Origin: Planctomycetaceae bacterium | GTDB lineage: Bacteria > Planctomycetota > Planctomycetia > Pirellulales > Thermoguttaceae | Assembly (NCBI GenBank): GCA_031282385.1 | Contig: JAITDV010000067.1 | Span: 1-9,006 of the forward strand | DNA length: 9,006 nucleotides | Direction of reading: 5' to 3' | In this document: one piece after another, positions 6,393 through 9,006 of the stretch | How the letters are laid out: each line of letters opens with the position of its first letter | How positions within the stretch are numbered: the first letter of the stretch is position 1 | Made by a program: the position numbers and the translations under genes | The notes under the pieces: generated by a model | Databases searched by the model: none | Told to the model about the DNA's origin: nothing | The model's input: the letters and a program-made list of their open reading frames with translations, nothing else

Positions 6393-6407
6393 ACTGAATA
6401 GTTACGG
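6393..6407. repeat. Dispersed GTAACTATTC motif, copy 4 (inverted)
   Basis: ACTGAATAGTTACGG lies 28 bp before the larE ATG. Its reverse complement continues as GTCGTGCGTTTTT, matching the extended copy at 8818 (GTCGGGTGCGTTTTT). The shared unit is therefore about 25 bp. Confidence 0.6.
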
Positions 6408-6435
6408 AAAAATTTTAGAAATTGTTATTGAAATT

Positions 6436-7263
6436 ATGAATGAATTACAATTGAAATGTGAGGAGTTGAAGAATTATCTTCGTGGTCTTGGCAGTGTGGT
6501 TGTTGCTTTTTCGGGCGGGGTGGATTCGACATTTCTTTTACGTTTATCTTATGATAGTTTGGGTTCGCGTGTTTTAGCGGTAACGGCGCGTTCTTGCAGT
6601 TTTCCGCAACGCGAACTTGACTTAGCAAAAGAATTTACAAGTCAATATAAAATAGAACATATTATCGTAGATTCGGAGGAACTTGACATAAAAGGTTTTT
6701 CCAAGAATCCGGTCAATCGTTGTTATCTTTGCAAAAGTGGTTTGTTTACAAAAATTCGTGAAGTAGCTCTTTCTCGCGGAATAGAACATATTGCGGAAGG
6801 TTCAAATGCAGACGATGAAGGCGATTATCGTCCGGGACTTCAAGCGGTAACGGAGTTTGGAGTTTTGAGTCCGTTACGGCGGGCAAGATTGACGAAAAGC
6901 GATATACGGAAACTTTCCGCAGAGCTGGGTTTGCCAACATGGAATAAACAAAGTTTCGCGTGTCTATCGTCGCGGTTTCCATACGGTGAAGAAATTTCGC
7001 GTGAACGGTTAATGATGATCGACAAGGCAGAACAATTTTTGTTAGATAAAGGTTTTGTACAAGTCAGAGTCAGGTTTCATGGTAATCTTGCTCGAATTGA
7101 AACGGACGATGAAGGTTTTAGATTGTTATTATCAGAAAAAAAATTGCGTGAAGACATCCACAAAAAATTCAAAGAAATCGGCTTCGTTTATGTATCAATT
7201 GATTTACTTGGTTATCGTACCGGCAGCATGAATGAGTTGTTGCCGATAGTAAATTTATCGTAG
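6436..7263 (+). CDS. larE: LarE, ATP-dependent sulfur transferase for nickel-pincer cofactor synthesis
   Basis: The protein is 275 residues, matching LarE (about 270-280). The PP-loop AFSGGVDSTFLL (24-35) binds ATP and adenylates the substrate carboxylate. NPVNRCYLCKSGLF (91-104), EGSNADDEGDYRPG (121-134), SPLRRARLTKSDIR (145-158) and SFACLSSRFPYGEEIS (173-188) are characteristic family blocks, and YRTGSMNE (260-267) is the family's C-terminal signature. Cys176 aligns with the sacrificial cysteine of the Lactobacillus enzyme, which donates its sulfur to pyridinium bisthiocarboxylate mononucleotide. Cys96 and Cys99 are also present, so an iron-sulfur form is possible. LarB, LarC and lactate racemase are not in the window. 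The ATG has no Shine-Dalgarno sequence. Related NH3-dependent PP-loop enzymes are less likely given these motifs. Confidence 0.94.
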   Translation: MNELQLKCEELKNYLRGLGSVVVAFSGGVDSTFLLRLSYDSLGSRVLAVTARSCSFPQRELDLAKEFTSQYKIEHIIVDSEELDIKGFSKNPVNRCYLCKSGLFTKIREVALSRGIEHIAEGSNADDEGDYRPGLQAVTEFGVLSPLRRARLTKSDIRKLSAELGLPTWNKQSFACLSSRFPYGEEISRERLMMIDKAEQFLLDKGFVQVRVRFHGNLARIETDDEGFRLLLSEKKLREDIHKKFKEIGFVYVSIDLLGYRTGSMNELLPIVNLS

Positions 7264-7270
7264 GGGAATT

Positions 7271-7337
7271 TAAACTATTCACACTTTAATTTACTTTACT
7301 GCTGCCTGCTTACCTAAATGGAAATCAAGGCTTTTAC
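7271..7337 (+). repeat. Short palindromic repeat family copy between larE and prepilin peptidase gene
   Basis: TAAACTATTCACACTTTAA starts 7 bp after the larE stop, followed by TTTACT...CCTGCTTACC...GGAAATCAAGG, the degenerate centre of the family. A right terminal repeat is not clear. Confidence 0.6.
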
Positions 7338-7414
7338 GTTCTTTGGTTGTGCAATTTTTATGGTATGAAAAGTATAAAAACCTTCCTTGTTTTTTTTCAA
7401 ATTAATTACTAAAC

Positions 7415-8821
7415 ATGTTTACGTCAATTTTTGCGTTTGTGTCGAGTTTTTCGATTTTTGTTTATCCGATTCTTTTTTTGTTTGGTGCGGTAATTGGTGC
7501 GGCGGTAAATTGGTATGTTGACAAGTATGGTTGGGTTAAGCGGTTTCGGTCGCCTTGGCGAAAGTCGGATAAACTTAAAAGGGTTTGGTTTGATTTTATT
7601 CCGATTTTGGGCTGGTTTAATTTACGGCGTTTTGGCGAAAATCTACAAAAATTATCTGATTCGGAAATTGTTGCCGGAATTGACAGCAAGTGGTTTTGGA
7701 TTCGTCCGTTGTTTGTGGAGTTATTTGTTGCGTTTGGTTTGGTCTTGCTTTATTGGTGGGAGGTTTGTAGGAATGGATTATTGTGTGAGGCAGAATTTAC
7801 CGAATCACTTGAAACTGCAATTTTGCGTTTTGTTGCTCATGTTTTTTTATTGACATTACTTCTTGCGGCTTCGTTGACTGATCTTGACGATTTTATCATT
7901 CCTGCAAATCTTACAATTATCGGAACAATTGTAGGTTTAATTTTTGTAACAATATTTCCTCAAGCTCTGCTTCCGGCAACAGAATTATATTTTTACCAAA
8001 ACAATAAAAGTCAAATTGCCAACGAGAAATTGACGCCTTATCCTGTTCCGCTGCATTTTTGTAGTCCGGATCGAGTTGATGTTTTGCGGGATTATGGAGT
8101 TGGAGTTGGGCGGTTGGGCAAATCGGAAATATCGGATTCAAATTTACGTAACAAAAAATCATGTTGGGAACTTGGCGTTCAATTTTTTGTATTTACGTTT
8201 TTCTGGTTATTCTGGTGTTTTGCAATGTTGGATCGAATTTGGTATTTTCAATTATCTTTTCGTTGGGCGTTGTTGTTATTTTTCCGCAATTTATTACGTG
8301 TGCCGTCAACAAAATACTGGTTAATTTTATCGTTTTTTGTATTAGCGATACTTTTTTTTATGGTTTTTTTTACGAGTTTTCCTGATTCAGTCAATCATCA
8401 TTATTTAATGAGTGGTTTTATTGGGCTTGTTGCGGGGATGTGGTTGATATGGTCTGTCCGTTTGGTGGCGGGTTTTGTGCTTGGGGTTGAGGCGATGGGT
8501 TTTGGTGATGTTGTTCTTATGGGGATGATTGGTGTTTTTGTTGGGTGGCAATCGTGTGTTGTAATATTTTTTCTTGCGCCGTTTGCGGGAATTATTCCGA
8601 GTTTAGTTGGGCTGTTATTGGGGCGGGGACGAATGATTCCATATGGACCTTTCATTAGTATTGCGGCGTTATTATTAATTATTTTCTGGAGTCCAATTTG
8701 GCTAACAATAGAACCAATACTATTTCAATCAAGCCTACAAGTCGCAATCGCCACACAAATCTTAATTCTGTTATTAGGTGTAATGTTAATCTGTTGGAAA
8801 AAAATAAAAGAAAAATTGTAA
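7415..8821 (+). CDS. A24-family prepilin peptidase (PilD-like), long planctomycete type
   Basis: This 468-residue polytopic membrane aspartic protease should cleave type IV prepilin or pseudopilin leader peptides at the cytoplasmic face of the inner membrane. The first catalytic motif is SLTDLDDFIIP (153-163, Asp156 likely). The second is AMGFGDVVLMGMIG (360-373, Asp365 in GxGD). A GRGRMIPYGPF block (403-413) follows, as in the family. N-terminal RSPWRK and RPLFVEL...LYWWEV segments resemble planctomycete members. It is much longer than PilD (about 290): about 200 residues separate the two aspartates, including a polar stretch (190-250) and extra hydrophobic segments (about 254-278 and 302-322). 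The N-terminal zinc-type CxxC pairs of PilD are absent, so N-methylation activity may be lost. The usual Lys after GxGD is Val. The final roughly 45 codons switch to A/C-rich codons. The ATG has no Shine-Dalgarno sequence, and the stop overlaps a repeat motif. Confidence 0.9.
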   Translation: MFTSIFAFVSSFSIFVYPILFLFGAVIGAAVNWYVDKYGWVKRFRSPWRKSDKLKRVWFDFIPILGWFNLRRFGENLQKLSDSEIVAGIDSKWFWIRPLFVELFVAFGLVLLYWWEVCRNGLLCEAEFTESLETAILRFVAHVFLLTLLLAASLTDLDDFIIPANLTIIGTIVGLIFVTIFPQALLPATELYFYQNNKSQIANEKLTPYPVPLHFCSPDRVDVLRDYGVGVGRLGKSEISDSNLRNKKSCWELGVQFFVFTFFWLFWCFAMLDRIWYFQLSFRWALLLFFRNLLRVPSTKYWLILSFFVLAILFFMVFFTSFPDSVNHHYLMSGFIGLVAGMWLIWSVRLVAGFVLGVEAMGFGDVVLMGMIGVFVGWQSCVVIFFLAPFAGIIPSLVGLLLGRGRMIPYGPFISIAALLLIIFWSPIWLTIEPILFQSSLQVAIATQILILLLGVMLICWKKIKEKL

Positions 8822-8834
8822 CTATTCTGTCGGG
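8818..8834. repeat. Dispersed GTAACTATTC motif, copy 5, forming a stop codon
   Basis: GTAACTATTCTGTCGGG begins within the last codons of the prepilin peptidase gene; its TAA (8819-8821) is the stop. It runs on as TGCGTTTTT directly into the palindromic-family copy at 8843. Confidence 0.6.
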
Positions 8835-8842
8835 TGCGTTTT

Positions 8843-8890
8843 TAAACTATTCACACTTTAAATTTCATTTACCACCGCTTGCTTATACAT
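8843..8890 (+). repeat. Short palindromic repeat family, left half interrupted by MITE-like element 3
   Basis: TAAACTATTCACACTTTAA, then TTTACCACCGCTTGCTTATACAT, match the left half and centre of the family (compare 4406-4450). The sequence then passes into TAGACC of element 3 where the second half would be expected. Confidence 0.6.
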
Positions 8891-9006
8891 TAGACCTTTT
8901 CTCTAACCTAAAAATACATCAACGCAACAAAAAAACTACAACGAAAAACCGCCTTTAACTCCTCCGAGACCACCCCTAACCCCTCCGAAGGAGGGGAATA
9001 AGAAGA
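8891..9006 (+). mobile_element. MITE-like element 3, truncated by window end
   Basis: It starts with TAGACCTTTTCTCTAACCT and follows the A-rich arm of elements 1 and 2 almost base for base, then the CCCCTCCGAAGGAGGGG stem. It ends in GGAATAAGAAGA at the window edge. Its orientation is as element 1. The core bases after GGGGAAT match the opposite strand of element 2, so the core appears flipped relative to the arms. Confidence 0.85.

Noticed and set aside
7462..8655. Overlapping open frames of 75-112 codons on both strands inside the prepilin peptidase gene
   Set aside because: They are shadows of a gene with clear catalytic motifs, produced by its skewed T/G-rich codon use.
8698..8958. An 86-codon plus-strand frame running from the prepilin peptidase end into element 3
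   Set aside because: It is a different frame of the peptidase 3' end joined to repeat DNA, with no recognisable domain.
2687..9006. The three repeated elements considered as a CRISPR or phage-type array
   Set aside because: Copies are kilobases apart, are much longer than CRISPR repeats, occur in both orientations and have no cas genes nearby.

Overview
The window looks like low-GC chromosomal DNA from a planctomycete, probably with Pirellulales affinity. This is inferred from protein families and not from a marker gene. The PilT-type ATPase and the long, cysteine-poor prepilin peptidase with an RSPW...WWEV-type N-terminal region read like the planctomycete versions of these families. Most starts lack a Shine-Dalgarno sequence. 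There is no rRNA, tRNA or CRISPR array, and no autonomous transposase gene.

Layout. Positions 1-266 (+) hold the 3' end of a PepSY-type membrane protein. A nested palindrome at 374-471, probably a terminator, follows. On the minus strand come a headless carbamoyltransferase remnant (484-768), a corrinoid methyl-carrier protein (769-1410) and a CheX-like protein (1576-2112). About 1 kb of gene-poor, repeat-rich DNA follows, then a minus-strand PilT-like ATPase (3108-4256). A 530-nt divergent spacer with a GTTAT microsatellite separates it from three plus-strand genes: a GT4 glycosyltransferase (4787-5998), LarE (6436-7263) and an A24 prepilin peptidase (7415-8821).

Function. PilT and the prepilin peptidase belong to the type IV pilus/type II secretion machinery, and the CheX-like protein suggests chemotaxis-type signalling. 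LarE makes the nickel-pincer cofactor of lactate racemase-like enzymes. The corrinoid protein carries methyl groups for a methyltransferase not present here. No multi-gene operon is evident; almost every gene is separated by repeat-bearing spacers.

The most distinctive content is the repeats. (1) A MITE-like element of 167-194 bp with 19-bp terminal inverted repeats occurs three times: 2687-2853, 5976-6169 (inverted) and 8891 to the window end. One copy supplies the last seven codons and the stop of the glycosyltransferase gene. The copies differ by an exact 27-nt direct-repeat deletion and by an apparently flipped core. (2) A short palindromic family is marked by TAAACTATTCACACT-like ends; one copy appears to be interrupted by element 3. 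(3) A dispersed GTAACTATTC(A/T)G motif occurs five times. The interplay of these repeats with gene ends is the main lead. I see no convincing new multi-gene system.
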